Assembly: GCA_963678675.1 (NCBI GenBank)
Contig: OY783195.1
Coordinates: 21,242,283 to 21,306,282, forward strand
Length of the DNA stretch: 64,000 bases
Reading direction: 5' to 3'
Source: Xiphydria camelus
Taxonomy: Eukaryota; Arthropoda; Insecta; Hymenoptera; Xiphydriidae
The notes under the pieces are model-generated. The model was not told where the DNA came from, made no database searches, and was given only the letters and a program-made list of their open reading frames with translations. Below are positions 33,601 to 43,358 of this stretch, piece by piece; position 1 is the first letter of the stretch; every line of letters begins with the position of its first letter. The translations under genes were made by a program, and so were the position numbers.

Positions 33601-34575
33601 ACTGGTCTCCTTGATAACGGCATGATGCGGCAGGTAGAAACCTTCCTCGTCGAGGCTGTCTTCTCTGGCTTCGGTCATATGGCCCAGTTGCAAATACTCG
33701 TTGAAAACGGCCTTGTATTGGTCGCCAAAGTTGGGGTCCCTCTTGAATTTGCGTTCCAACCCATGGAATCGCTTCTCGGCGCATGATCTTGATTCTCCCA
33801 ACTTACATTGCTTGTCGTTGAAAGGAAGTGACACGACATATTTGCCACTTACCTCTCGGGCAACGGTCTTGAGGAAGTAGTCTTCGCATGCCTGTTCTTC
33901 AGAGGATAAATGGAGTCGCTGTGGTACCTCTTCGATCTCCCAGAATTTGCTTATCGATTCCTCGATGCTCGTTGTAGCCAAGCATGTCCGCTTGATGTCT
34001 GATGGGTTAGTGCTGCCTGCACCCCCCCCGATGACCCATCCTAATTGCGTCTTCTGCAGTCTGAGATCAGGGTGGTCGTCCTTATTAAGCTTTACCTGAC
34101 CGATACACATCATTGCTAACGTGGGTCCAGATCCTATGAGCATGTCCACTTCGGCTGGTTGATGGAAAGATGGATCGGCTAGCGAAACATTCTTAGGAAT
34201 CTTGAGTATACTCCTATCGATCGGTTCGCTCGGTTGTAACCCTATGATGTTGGGAACTGTTAGATAAGTAAGCGTCCGTGTGTATCCATTTAGTCTGGAT
34301 TCCATGGTCACCCTGACCACAAAATGAGCCATCGTGTTGGCGTTGTTCAACGCTCCGACTGGGATTTCGCATCTCTCCATTGGGAGTTTTAATGACCTCG
34401 CGAGACGTTCTGTAATGAAATTAGTGCTGGAGCACGTATCAAGGAGTGTCCGACAGCGGTGATGATGGCCTTCCTTATCGTGTACGTTTACGACAGCCGT
34501 CAATAATATATCTTTGCTCAGAATGCTCGATGCCAACGTCGTTATCGCGCGAACGGCTGGCGCGCTCGACGCTAG
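30676..34575 (-). CDS. BEL/Pao Pol: protease, reverse transcriptase, RNase H, integrase
   Basis: About 1,300-aa polyprotein. Order: aspartic protease of the DUF1758 type with LLDTCSSTNFI (DTC in place of the usual DSG/DTG); reverse transcriptase with the catalytic YVDD in RDLYVDDVLTG near 33213-33224; Pao-type RNase H; integrase with an HHCC zinc module (RYEHLKNHHAG to CIKC) and the DDE triad in IDYCGPF, YTDNGTNF and GGLWEAGVKSF; then a DUF5641-like C-terminus (WQKEY region). No frameshift or stop was seen. There is no suitable ATG at its head: the frame is the direct continuation of gag after a UGA at 34576-34578, and the conceptual start at 34536 is a TTG. Expression therefore probably needs readthrough of that UGA. 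Confidence 0.95.
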   Translation of the reverse strand, partial: LASSAPAVRAITTLASSILSKDILLTAVVNVHDKEGHHHRCRTLLDTCSSTNFITERLARSLKLPMERCEIPVGALNNANTMAHFVVRVTMESRLNGYTRTLTYLTVPNIIGLQPSEPIDRSILKIPKNVSLADPSFHQPAEVDMLIGSGPTLAMMCIGQVKLNKDDHPDLRLQKTQLGWVIGGGAGSTNPSDIKRTCLATTSIEESISKFWEIEEVPQRLHLSSEEQACEDYFLKTVAREVSGKYVVSLPFNDKQCKLGESRSCAEKRFHGLERKFKRDPNFGDQYKAVFNEYLQLGHMTEAREDSLDEEGFYLPHHAVIKETSTTTKLRVVFDGSAKSNSGVSLNNALMVGPTIQDDIFSLLLRFRTHRYVMTADIEKMYRQVWVREEDRKYQRVIWRNPQNEMKVYELNTITFGLSAAPYLAIRCLHRLADDGAHAYPVASRILKRDLYVDDVLTGANTIQKAIKIRNELIELLQQGGFNLRQWASNDTQLLKGLTEGSTRRRLHKEDCTIRTLGVDWDSQSDNITYTAESIKPGDKVTKRVILSQIAKIFDPLGLLGPVVSRAKIMMQNLWRQSLTWDESVPSNIHTEWTTFVAQFKILNNIAFERQMIITDAREVQMHGFCDASERAYGACIYIRSEDQEGRGEVVLACAKSRVAPLKNISLPRLELCGALLLAELYVSTRRALPIAVDRTVFWSDSTITLHWINTEPHRLPTFIANRISAIQEKTDASTWKHVRSADNPADHLSRGLSPSEFVQKSNWEKGPIWLRQSESAWPQLDLIFPSEVPEQRKAYCLTLNTERNEILHRYSSIITLRRTVAYCLRVKRGNNFEGPVTAEEIEQADRRIVRCVQHATFVEDIKELKKGNGTSRSTRLKSLNPFLDNDDLLRVGGRLRNADVPYAQRHPMLLPKNHHVTTMLIRYEHLKNHHAGTQTTLYALRQKYWILDGRNQVRKVIRQCIKCIRADPPPINYVMGQLPRARTAEARPFSNTGIDYCGPFFIKEKKFRNRTRVKVYVAVFVCLVLKAIHLEVVSDLTTDGFMAALKRFIARRGKPRHIYTDNGTNFVGARNELAELSTIFSNESQDPRIQRDLANEGITWHHTPPLTPHFGGLWEAGVKSFKHHLKRISGEQLFTFEEFNTLTIEIEGILNGRPLTPISTDPNDINVLTPAHFLIGDAPRNLPETNFEAVPSNRLSTWQHIQKVKRHFWMRWQKEYISELTTRSKWTNGSHDIKEGTIVIIREERLPPNQWALGRITRTYPGDDGIIRVVQVTTANGTFKRNVKRLAPLFDEQGTNNQ

Positions 34576-34578
34576 TCA
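34576..34578 (-). promoter_or_regulatory. candidate programmed stop-codon readthrough site between gag and pol
   Basis: The - strand reads GCA TGA CTA GCG in the gag frame. UGA followed by CUAG is the best-known high-readthrough context in eukaryotes. Gag and pol are in the same frame and pol lacks its own ATG, so readthrough would make Gag-Pol at a low ratio to Gag. Most BEL elements encode one uninterrupted Gag-Pol, so an ordinary nonsense mutation in this copy is the alternative. Confidence 0.6.
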
Positions 34579-35868
34579 TGCTGGTTGATCGTCGGTGCTT
34601 AATAGGCTCGTGGTGTGTTGAGCGGCTCCTCCGTCGAGGTGCAGCAATCCATTATGTTTACCCTTACACTTCGGGCACCTTGAGGAAGTGCACTGTGGCG
34701 ACCGATGACCAGCACGCAAACAATTGAGACACAGTGCTGCGGTTTTGACGGCTTCAATCCTCTCAGCCGTTGTTAATGCTAACAATTTTCCGCACCAGTA
34801 CGGCGGATGATCTCCCTCGCATATTGGGCATTTTGTATCCTGCTTGACGTTTGTGAGTAAAGTCGAATGCCCCCCTTTGCGTACCTGTTTCGATGTGGTA
34901 ACGGTTTCCAGATGCGTAGTTGAAGAGCGGCTCGAAGTCGTAAGCGACGAGTCCGAATACGAGGCCGCTTGCCTCAGGAACGTAAGTAGCTCATTGAAGG
35001 TGGGCGTCGTCGTGGTAGTGAGTGTCCTTTCCCACTCTCGCAGGGTGTGGCGGTCAAGTTTAGAAATGACCATGTGACTTACTATGATATCCCAATACTC
35101 CGTCGGAGCTCCAAGTGACTTCAGGGCGCGCAAGTGCTGCTGGACGCTGTTGGTGAGTTTCCGTATCTCTTCTGCTGATTCCGTCCGAAGAGTGGGAAGC
35201 TCGAAAAGCATCTTGAGGTGACGCTGGATGATTAGTCGACTGTTGTCATATGTCACCTTTAACAGCTCCCATGCTTGTATGTAATTGTCACTGGTTGTCT
35301 CGAATGATTTAATCGTCTTTGCTGCCTCATCGGTGAGTGAAGCCCGCAAGTACTGTAACTTCTGAACATTCGATAATTGGTCTTGATTGCCGATCATTGA
35401 TGTAAAGGCGTCGCGGAAATCCAACCAATTTTCGTACGCTCCATCAAACTTTGGTAAATCGATTTTAGGCAACTTGATGGTGGCGATCTGTCGACTGGTT
35501 GCGTAACCAGACTGGTTGTCCGATGAGGCTGTTGCTCCTGCCCTCTGAGGTTGAGTTGCTGGCCGGAGATACCGGTTGGCTTCTGCGAGGAGGTCGTAAT
35601 ACGCTTCGGTCATTTCGAAACCTACCTGATCGTGATTTTGTTCAGGTTCGAGAACTTCCAGGGCGACTTGTATGTCTTCTAGATTCTTCATCATCTCGTC
35701 GAGTTTTTCTGTTCTGATCTGAAGCCTATCTAGATCCTGCTCCCTTGCGAAGGCGTCGATGAATTTTTTATAGTTGGTCAACTGTGTCTTGATGTGTCCG
35801 CGTCGGATGACGAGCGTCTTCACCTGCTCGGCTTTCGATGTTGGCGCTGATGCTCCTCTCTCCGTCAT
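34576..35868 (-). CDS. BEL/Pao Gag
   Basis: Capsid-type protein of 430 aa from the ATG at 35868 (MTERGASAPTSKAEQ). The frame is open to another Met at 35919, but the downstream start matches the short N-termini usual for BEL Gag. It has an N-terminal helical region, a DUF1759-like capsid core with LPKIDLPKFDGAYENWLDFR (about residues 150-170), and a Cys-rich nucleocapsid-like C-terminus (CPICEGDHPPYWC, CLNCLRAGHRSPQC, CPKCKGKHN). It ends at UGA (34578-34576), directly followed in frame by CUA GCG and pol. Confidence 0.94.
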   Translation of the reverse strand: MTERGASAPTSKAEQVKTLVIRRGHIKTQLTNYKKFIDAFAREQDLDRLQIRTEKLDEMMKNLEDIQVALEVLEPEQNHDQVGFEMTEAYYDLLAEANRYLRPATQPQRAGATASSDNQSGYATSRQIATIKLPKIDLPKFDGAYENWLDFRDAFTSMIGNQDQLSNVQKLQYLRASLTDEAAKTIKSFETTSDNYIQAWELLKVTYDNSRLIIQRHLKMLFELPTLRTESAEEIRKLTNSVQQHLRALKSLGAPTEYWDIIVSHMVISKLDRHTLREWERTLTTTTTPTFNELLTFLRQAASYSDSSLTTSSRSSTTHLETVTTSKQVRKGGHSTLLTNVKQDTKCPICEGDHPPYWCGKLLALTTAERIEAVKTAALCLNCLRAGHRSPQCTSSRCPKCKGKHNGLLHLDGGAAQHTTSLLSTDDQPA

Positions 35869-36180
35869 GGTGCTGCTAATGCGTGCACGGTACACCCACT
35901 TGAAACTTGAGACACACACTGGCCGAAAAGAGTCACTGATACACGCACGAAAACGTTCGATCTACTCACTAGTGAATTCGCGAACAGTCGGTTTTCACTG
36001 CGCGGTCGCGATACTTGAATCTTACGCCAACCGGTAGCTAGCACTCGTGAACTGATTTGATTCCGTCGTTGGAATCCGGTAGTTGTATGCTCGTGGATTG
36101 AAATCTGCACAACCCGATTTGAATATTCGCGGACTGATTTTATTCCGTCACTGATATCCGGCTCGAAGGACCAAAATTTA
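35869..36180 (-). other. BEL 5' leader with primer-binding region
   Basis: Lies between the 5' LTR and gag. TTTGGTCCTTCGAGCCGG directly after the LTR is the usual BEL leader and primer-site region. Confidence 0.75.
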
Positions 36181-37015
36181 TGTTCGGTCGCCACGCGATC
36201 TAGGTACGGATCTCCCCGGGGTCGTAAATCCCGGGTACACGTGAGTGACGCGGCTAACAAACTGACCGAACTACCGGAAGGTATTTTTCAACCTATCGGC
36301 TGTTTCAATGATTTTGCATGAATGCACTATAGTTCCGCGATATCCCGTTTGGCTCGGCCAAAAGAACCTTGGTGGTCTTAACGACTGCGAGACGGGTTAT
36401 ACACGGAACTCCGCACGTTGCTGACTTGATGATTGACGGTAGATAGTACATTGAAGCAACGGCGGCTGATTCCGACTTATATTAACCGTCCTTTGGTAGG
36501 CGGAAGGGGTAGCGTCGCTTGACGCTATGCACCCTTATTGGTCGAAGGAGGAATGTCGGGGGAGCAGGCGATGACGCTGGGAACCTTCGAGACTCGGTAA
36601 CCAAGAAGCGGGGTACCGTGGCTAACGGTACCCGCATGACGTATCCAAATGTCCAAGAATACCGGACGCTCTTTCTCGATCGTGAGGAAGCGTCCGGTTC
36701 CCTAAATTGGCTAATCGTCGGATCGGAATGCGCCAGGTATAAGGTTCCCCCCGATCGGTCATCGCCTGGATTCGACATTCCTACTTTCGAGGCTGCCGAT
36801 TGTAAAGATTATGCGGTACACATTAAAGCGTGTACCGAAGGGAACGACGCGTCGAGTACCGTTTCATACCTACCTTCCAGGAAAGCGTGAACTCGGGTGG
36901 TTTGCCATCGGCGTAATTGCCGAAACAAACCCTTTCCTCGAAGATAGGATTAGCGGTAAATCGTGAATGTTCGATCGGGCTATTTTGGGGTTCCGTCGTT
37001 CGGTGCGACGGAACA
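36181..37015 (-). repeat. BEL 5' LTR
   Basis: 835 bp, TG...CA on the - strand, apparently identical to the 3' copy. It would carry the promoter for the - strand transcript. Followed by the GATAC duplication. Confidence 0.95.
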
Positions 37016-37020
37016 GATAC

Positions 37021-38118
37021 GTTGTAATCTCCTATGGGAATTTTATCGGATGGATCGCTTCGTTAATCAACGAAAAGAAATTCTCATCGGGGTTTTTTAA
37101 AGTGACGATAATATTTGTAAGTAGGGTGTTGAGAATAAGTATAGGTATGGATGTCGCTTATGCTCATACATTCGTGATTATATTAGATAATTTTGTATAT
37201 ATTTTCTGCGAATATGACTTCTCTTAATTACTATTTCACTGAGAGACAAAACCTATAATTTTTATTAATAATTTTAATTCCTTAAGTAAATAGAATACTA
37301 GTGGAAATATATGTACCTATTTGTACAAAATTTTAATTGGTTAGTACCTATAAAGAGCAAGCGTTTACTCCAAAGTGATGGAATATGATTGAGAAAATAG
37401 ATTAGTTAAGAATGTAAATAACTCAGTCCTACACTGAATGTCGATCAAGAATCGGATTAAGTTATTCTTATAGTTTCTTTGACACTGAATACGATATTAC
37501 ATGTAAAATTTGGTTACAACATCAGCTTATTGAGAAAATTAGAGTTTAGTACCACAAAAACGGTGTTTCTTACGGTAATGAGTTTGAAATATCTTCAGCA
37601 CTAGCCGTTATAGGCTAATTTTGACTACAGAATTGTATTCAGCGTTAAAAAATGTGTAAGGAATATCTGAACTGGTTTTTGATTCGCGATAAACTTTGAA
37701 TAAATAATACAAAATTCACTAAAGCGTTTGCAACGAAAACGATTTACCGAATAAAAAATCCGTCGTTTTCGAGCTTGATGCTACTCCATTAATTTGAAGT
37801 TTATCAAGAAGAAAGATAAACTAATCCTTCTTCTTTATAGGCGTATGTGATATTGGTTTAAAATATTTTAAAAACAAAAGAACTTCAAAGATTAAGCTTT
37901 CTTCGTATCTAGTTTTGTTTTTGAAATAGTTTTCAGTGTGTCAGATTTTGGAAAAATGAGTGCATACCTTTAAACCAAAATTTTACGTCCATAATAAAAA
38001 GGGAGGTTTCATATTTCCTGATGAACTCCGAATTAATGAAGTAGCATCAAAATCAGAGACGATGCAGTGTTCTCTAGTTAGGCCGTTTTCGTTACGAATA
38101 TCTTCTTGAACTTTACAC
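37021..38118. repeat. AT-rich spacer with an imperfect inverted repeat
   Basis: About 37730-37810 (AACGAAAACGATT, GATGCTACTCCATTAATT) is mirrored at about 38025-38100 (AATTAATGAAGTAGCATC, CCGTTTTCGTTACG), possibly a decayed MITE of about 370 bp. No gene is supported. Confidence 0.45.
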
Positions 38119-38380
38119 TATACCGTATGTCCAATGGCTAGTCGAGCAGGTGCAGCGACCTGAATTTTCCTGAAACTTGACTTCGGCAGTATTTTAGTTA
38201 AAGGTGGCTTTGGAAGATGGCGCGCATACGAGCGAAACGTTTGAAATATCTAATTTCCCGATAGGTAAAAGCGGGAGGTAGATAAATGCGGGAGATCGAA
38301 GTGTAACCTCAAAATTGTGAATGTTGGAATAATGGTGAGTAATTGTTTGAATCGATAAAACATAATAATTCGGGTTTTTT
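38119..38380 (+). repeat. ACCGTATGTCC terminal module, left arm
   Basis: A 260-bp block also found mirrored at 47362-47623 and, more diverged, at 55563-55815. It includes ACTTGACTTCGGCAGT, GGGAGATCGAAGTGTAACCT and, at its inner edge, AATAATG-GTGAGTAAT, where ATG is directly followed by a GTGAGT splice-donor-like sequence. The next good acceptor is TAATTGCAG at 38413-38421. Confidence 0.7.
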
Positions 38381-38421
38381 TCGATGTTCAACTAAATAAC
38401 ACGACTGATACCTAATTGCAG

Positions 38422-39230
38422 AGAGAAGCGACTGGCAGTCGTAGAGGAAGGGACTACCGTCAACGTGATCCTCGTCAGAGTGGTCGAGCTCTGCCTCGGC
38501 GACGAAAGATGCAATTAAAATGAAATGAAAGCCTGAGTCAAGGTGAAAATTGGAAGGCGTGGAAAGAAAACGCGGCAGAGTCGCCAACAGAAGGAGTGAG
38601 TGAAGTGTGAAAGAAAAGTGCAGTGGCGCCGAAAAACGTCGCATGTAGAAGACAGTGACGAACAGCAGCAGCAGCTGGTCGACACTGCTCAACTCCGCAC
38701 CAGCTCCTGAATGATATCTCGCCGATCGCGATACGCGGCAGCTCCTGTGGACAACGATTCCAGACACTCGAGTCGTAGTCGCAGCAAGGACAGCAGCAGC
38801 AACAGCAGCGTCGACGGCAGGGCCACCGTTGGAAAGCGAAGGCAATCCAAGACCGACTCGGATAGCTGTAAGAGAAAGACACATCGGCGGAAACATAAAA
38901 TATCAAAGCAAGACTTGCAATGAGAGTGTGGTAAGAGGAAGAAGAAAAATGACAGAGACAAGGCGACGAGACGGAGGAGGAAGTCGTCACCACGAAGGGT
39001 TCCTGAAACGGTAGCAGTACTAGCACCGTGCGAACAGTTCCAGAGAACAGGCCGTCTACACCCAGTTGTAAATCATGCCGAATTCCTGTGACACCCGACA
39101 GCGGCATCACGTCAGGAGTGTGAACGGTGGAGAAGAACGGGAGCCTCACTGAAAAAGGAAGAAGCAGTGTTGGCGGTGGTAGTGACAGCCCGGATCATGA
39201 GCAAAGGCTGAAGAACCTTGAGCGTTTCGG
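38422..39230 (+). pseudogene. RS-rich exon-like cargo, left arm (function unknown)
   Basis: Not recognised as a known gene. After the acceptor ending at 38421, coding-like stretches lie in the + direction. 38711-38920 reads MISRRSRYAAAP then DSRHSSRSRSKDSSSNSSVD and KRKTHRRKHKISKQ, an RS-rich nuclear-protein style. After a TGA it continues in frame with a Lys/Arg-rich segment to about 39010. In another frame, 39022-39230 reads RPSTPSCKSCRIPVTPDSG and later GGGSDSPDHEQRLKNLERFG. The composition looks like captured host coding sequence with a shift and stops. The longer - strand frames over the same bases are Cys/Ser-rich shadows. A mirrored copy lies at 46511-47320. Confidence 0.4.
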
Positions 39231-40948
39231 ATAAAAAGTGGACGTGACTCGAAGGAGTTATCGTAATCAATTTACGTCGACACTGGTGCCGCAGCCAATC
39301 TCGATCACAATGGATTCTTCCAACTAGAGACGGTTTCTGTATCGCTCGTCGCCGTTGATCCTTTCCCTCTTAATCCTTGCACATAATGGATCTGTGATTC
39401 CTTGAAGTATACTTATAGTATAATATTAAGTTTGATCCGAAACCCTTCCATCCTTCCTATTGTAACATTTTCGTAACAATACGGTTCGATTATTTTATAT
39501 TCATAAGTTTTTATCAGCTGTACGCGTTATTCCTCGAATGCACGCGTTCACGTCTGTCTAGGACCGCGATTCAACGCGAGTAATAAATACACGCAAGAAC
39601 ACAGAAATATTAGACAGAATAGCAAAAGAAACGAATATCCGTTCGCAAGATTTTCTAGGGATGTTGATTGGTTTTTTTTGAATCGCCATTGCTGTAGAAT
39701 GCTCATTAATCGAACGTTATGTGTGCGGGTTGTTTCGCGGAAAGAGTGAAATAATTGAATAAAAAAAAAAAAAAGAAAAAAAAAAGCCACCCTCGATAAT
39801 AATAGGTAGATGGGTTATTCAACTTTCCATTCTCGTTCTGAACTCCGACAATTATTGAATTCTGTCCCTCGAGTGGAAATTCCCACGGGCCCATTTCCTT
39901 AAATGCAAACTACATTAATCGCTCCTACAAATAGGACATGCGGTATACTGGACAAAGAATAAAAAGGAAAAGAAGCGTTCGAATGAAATGGGATTTGTAA
40001 TGACCGGACGGTGATCGATAGATATGACTTATTTGCCAAATATGCTTTGTGTAGCACTACTGTGACCATTTTCGTTATTTAATCTTGCATTTATACATTA
40101 TTACTGATGGATTATTAATAAATTAATTAATGAAAGTAATTCTACTGGCTCGTGTTTTTTTTCGTCCCGTATTTCCTTCTGCAAGATATTTGGATAAATG
40201 TACCCCTTCGATCTTGAAGAGTTTGGTTGGAATAAGCAAGACGGATAGTGGACGGAGTCTAGGCATTAGGAGGCATACAAGATGTCACAATCAGCGGGAC
40301 AGGATTTCGTGTAATCATGATTTATTAAAATTTCTTCATTCATAAAATTAGTTCCCGCAGGGGAAATACATTTTGTACTGTTAACTATGAGATGGATGTA
40401 TCTCATCTGGAGCTACTAATGAAGTATAAAAAATCAATTGAACACAGATTTGTTGATACGGAAACGATTATTATCCACTTAGTTGTTCAAATGCCCCCGC
40501 GATCGGATCAATTAAAAATAACGTTAAAGAACCACAACACGATGATTTCTACACCGACATTTGCGGGAACGGCACGTAATAGCTTATATCAAGGCAACTA
40601 CATCGCGACTTTCTGTTCCGCGATAGGCTTCGCTTCCTGAAAAAATGTTACGTTCAATCGTCGTCGTCTCCCAGTCCCAGGCCTTCGACGGATATCGGTC
40701 ACAGACAATGTACCACCGCTGGGAGGAGGGGGATCGGCTGAACGAGCAGCAGGGCGAGGCGGAGGTGAAGGTTTTTCCTTGTGGGGGGGGGGGGGGGGGG
40801 GGCTCGGTTGGTGGTTAGTACCTCCCTCAGATTTCTGTGGAAAATTATAACAAAATACATATTACATAACCGCGTCTCCTTACTCTCCTCCGTCGTTCCT
40901 CGTCGCTCGTCTTCCTTTTGAAGGTGACTTGCAAGCAAACCGTTTCAG
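39231..40948. other. arm sequence without a gene
   Basis: AT-rich arm DNA. It contains an inward-facing variant terminus GGACATGCGGTATA (39934-39947) and a G homopolymer at about 40786-40802. Short open frames are not supported by any family feature. Confidence 0.5.
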
Positions 40949-41138
40949 GTGTACCTCGCCGATTCCGTTCATTCTGTTATTATGTTATCCGACATCAAGG
41001 TCTAATATAATAGATACGTATTTCTCTTCTCTGCGGTAAAAATTTCTCCGCAGGATCCGCAGATAAAAAAATACGTGTCTCTTACATTTTGATGTAGAAT
41101 AACAATATCAGAATTGAACGAAGTCGGCGAGGTACACC
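40949..41138. mobile_element. 190-bp MITE, left arm
   Basis: GGTGTACCTCGCCGATTCCG at 40949 is mirrored by GAACGAAGTCGGCGAGGTAC ending at 41138, with further inner symmetry (CTGCGG, AAATTTCTCCGCAG). The same element is mirrored in the right arm at 44610-44800. Confidence 0.75.
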
Positions 41139-41411
41139 GGAGACAGTAACTTTGTTAGATAAGTTTGTAGGTGATTGTACTAATTGTATGCCAATTGTTA
41201 GCTACTCCAGTGTGTGGAGTATTACTAGGAGATGCCACGTAGAGGCCAATTGACACGTTACACGAATTTCGTACGACCTCTTTATCAATTTCTGAGGTTT
41301 ACAAATTTCGTGTAACTTGATCTCCCACCCTACCGCCCTCGCTGCGTGTGACTCCGAAGGCCGAATGGTGTTGGGGAGCTTAGAGGGTAGTGGGTCTCGT
41401 CCAGCACGTGC

Positions 41412-42475
41412 TCACTGCAGGTGTTCGATGTGCCCTCCTCTGATTTCCTCTTCACATTGATGTCGTATACGCTTCTCTAGGTTGTCTTGCGTATTCCGCA
41501 ACATATTTCGAGGAATGGCGGCACATTCTTCTTCAATCAACCTTTTCAGGTGATCGACGCTTTCAATTCGCCGGACCCAATCATAAATTTTCATCTTGAG
41601 GTAACCCCATAAAAAAAATCCAGTGGCGTAAGGTCGGGCGATCGAGGTGGCCACTGTGTGCGTGCTCGTAACCCAATCCAGCGGTCTTCGTCGAAGACAT
41701 CATTCAATAGTTCCGTTACTATTTGGCATGAGTGTGGCGGTGCGCCATCCTGTTGGAAAATTACCTCCTCATCTTCGATCACTTCCAGGATAGCCGGCAG
41801 TATCCGGTTCTCCAAGAGATCGAAATAGGATCGAGCATTTAAATTGCCGTCGATAAAAAGAGGACCAACAATTTTCTCGCCAAGGATCCCCGCCCACACG
41901 TTGACTTTCTGCTTATTTTGAACATTCTGCTCGCGAAGAATATGGGGATTTCTATCGCACCAATATCTGTGAAAGTGTGACCGTACTTCACCATTCACAA
42001 AAAAAGTACACTCATCTGTGAAACAGATACTTTTTAACACGTCGGGTTGTCGGTCCATGCGTTGCAGCATCGTTTGGCAAAACGTTAATCGCCTTTGGCG
42101 ATCATCGCGATGAGGTAATGCTTGGTGCGTTTGTCCTTTATAGTTTTTGATTTTATTGAATCGCAGCACTCGATGCACAGTGGACTTGGGAATCCCTGTT
42201 TGTCGCGATATCCCTCTAACCGACTGTTTCATATTGTTTTGAACAATCTCAAGAATGGTTCTCTCAACTATCGGATCTACTTTCGGGCGTCCTGGATTTA
42301 CTAGATTTACGGTCGACCCCGTCCTCTGGAATTTGCGTAATATCACCGACACCGTTGAAGCACTCAATGGGCACTCCGGATGTCTCTCCCGGAAAATGCG
42401 CACCACTTCGCGGTGTGGTAATTGCACCGCCAACGTCACTATCTCCGCCTTTTCCGCCTCGGTATAGCGTCGCAT
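41412..42475 (-). pseudogene. IS630/Tc1/mariner-type transposase, frameshifted, left arm
   Basis: Cut-and-paste transposase. From the ATG at 42475 (MRRYTEAEKAEIVTL) it has an N-terminal helix-turn-helix of the DUF4817 type, a second HTH (RGISRQTGIPKSTVHRVL), then a DDE_3-like core with Asp residues in CFTDECTFFVNG, FQQDGAPPHS and DLTPLDFF. There are 42 residues between the second and third Asp (41 in the relative at 61142), wider than the 34 of classical mariners. A one-base shift in the T-run near 41610 moves the last 80 residues (LWGYLKMKIYD to GGHIEHLQ) into another frame. The right-arm copy has the same shift, so the arms were duplicated after the break. Confidence 0.85.
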
Positions 42476-43080
42476 TGTTTTTTCAATCACTGACGCGCTA
42501 ACACTGCACTAATGATGCACAAAAAGTTGATGCTGTTTTGTCACACACACGTTAAAATTTTTCTTCCTCGCTCACTGGGATCCTCCAACGTACTCCACTT
42601 CTATTCCGGGCCAGCAGCACCTTCTTCTCCCTTTTTCCTCTCCTTACGAGTTCTTCGGTATTATCTCAATGTTTATGCCCAACTCTCTCGGCATCGATAC
42701 GGGAATGCTCAAAAACTCCTTTTGCCACTTGAGTTCGCTAAGATGACCTGTCTTCGCCTACGGCTCCGATTTACGACAGTGGAGCTCTTTCTGTACATGG
42801 CACTTCAACTCTGTACCGCATTGATTTGAAACATTTATTCTTTACTGTATTTATAAAAGAATTGTAATTTCGCTACTTATCACTTTAGAGGAAAAAGCGC
42901 TTACTTTTTGTGACTAATTAGTGCAGCATGAGCGCGTCGCTGCACTTTTAAACAGTGTTTTCGGCGAAAACTACTGGATTGGTTTAAGAGCGCCAACGGA
43001 GTGACTTTCTCGACCGCCCGATCTTACATTCTACATCAAAATCTTAGAGATACGTTTTTTTTATCTGCGGAAAAACATTT
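42476..43080. other. unique centre of the palindrome, part 1
   Basis: 5' flank of the transposase, then a short extra fragment of a transposase C-terminal region (about 42960-43016: WIGLRAP-like) joined directly to MITE-like sequence (CATCAAAATCTTAGAGATAC). This marks an internal deletion junction. Confidence 0.5.
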
Positions 43081-43270
43081 CTAGGAGGTTAAATAAACCC
43101 TCCAATTATAAGCAACAATTCAGAGTAGGGATGAAAGATTCCTGGTATTTCTAACCACGCACTGGGATTGACTCGGGTGCCAAGCGTATACGTGATGAAG
43201 GCCGAGGATCGACTTTTCAAGTTACATATTTTCTCTCGGGCCCTTGAGTTGAGATATAGGACCCCCTTAA

Positions 43271-43354
43271 CCCTCGAGCGGGCGCGTGGTTCGTTGTTAC
43301 ATGAGCGGACGCGTGGTCTGGTTGCAAAATTGAACCAGCGCGCCCGCTCTAGGG
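43271..43354. mobile_element. 84-bp TTAA MITE
   Basis: Flanked by TTAA at 43267-43270 and 43355-43358. Its 16-bp inverted ends CCCTCGAGCGGGCGCG and complement have one mismatch. There is no coding capacity. Confidence 0.75.
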
Positions 43355-43358
43355 TTAA

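Larger units (their letters stand above)
29644..37015 (-). mobile_element. BEL/Pao LTR retrotransposon, full length and very young
   Basis: 7372 bp on the - strand. The LTRs at 36181-37015 (5') and 29644-30478 (3') are both 835 bp, start TG and end CA, and no difference between them was noticed by eye. GATAC flanks both sides (29639-29643 and 37016-37020), the 5-bp duplication usual for BEL/Pao. Right after the 5' LTR the - strand reads TAAATTTTGGTCCTTCGAGC, the usual BEL leader. An ACGGGGGGAGTA polypurine tract precedes the 3' LTR. Gag (34576-35868) and pol (30676-34575) lie in one frame separated by a single UGA. There is no env. Near-identical LTRs and a clean duplication indicate a recent insertion. 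Confidence 0.97.

Noticed and set aside
38538..39149. 203-codon Cys/Ser-rich - strand frame (mirrored at 46593-47204)
   Set aside because: It overlaps the RS-rich + strand frames, and its Cys and Ser runs are the complement of CAG/AGC repeats.
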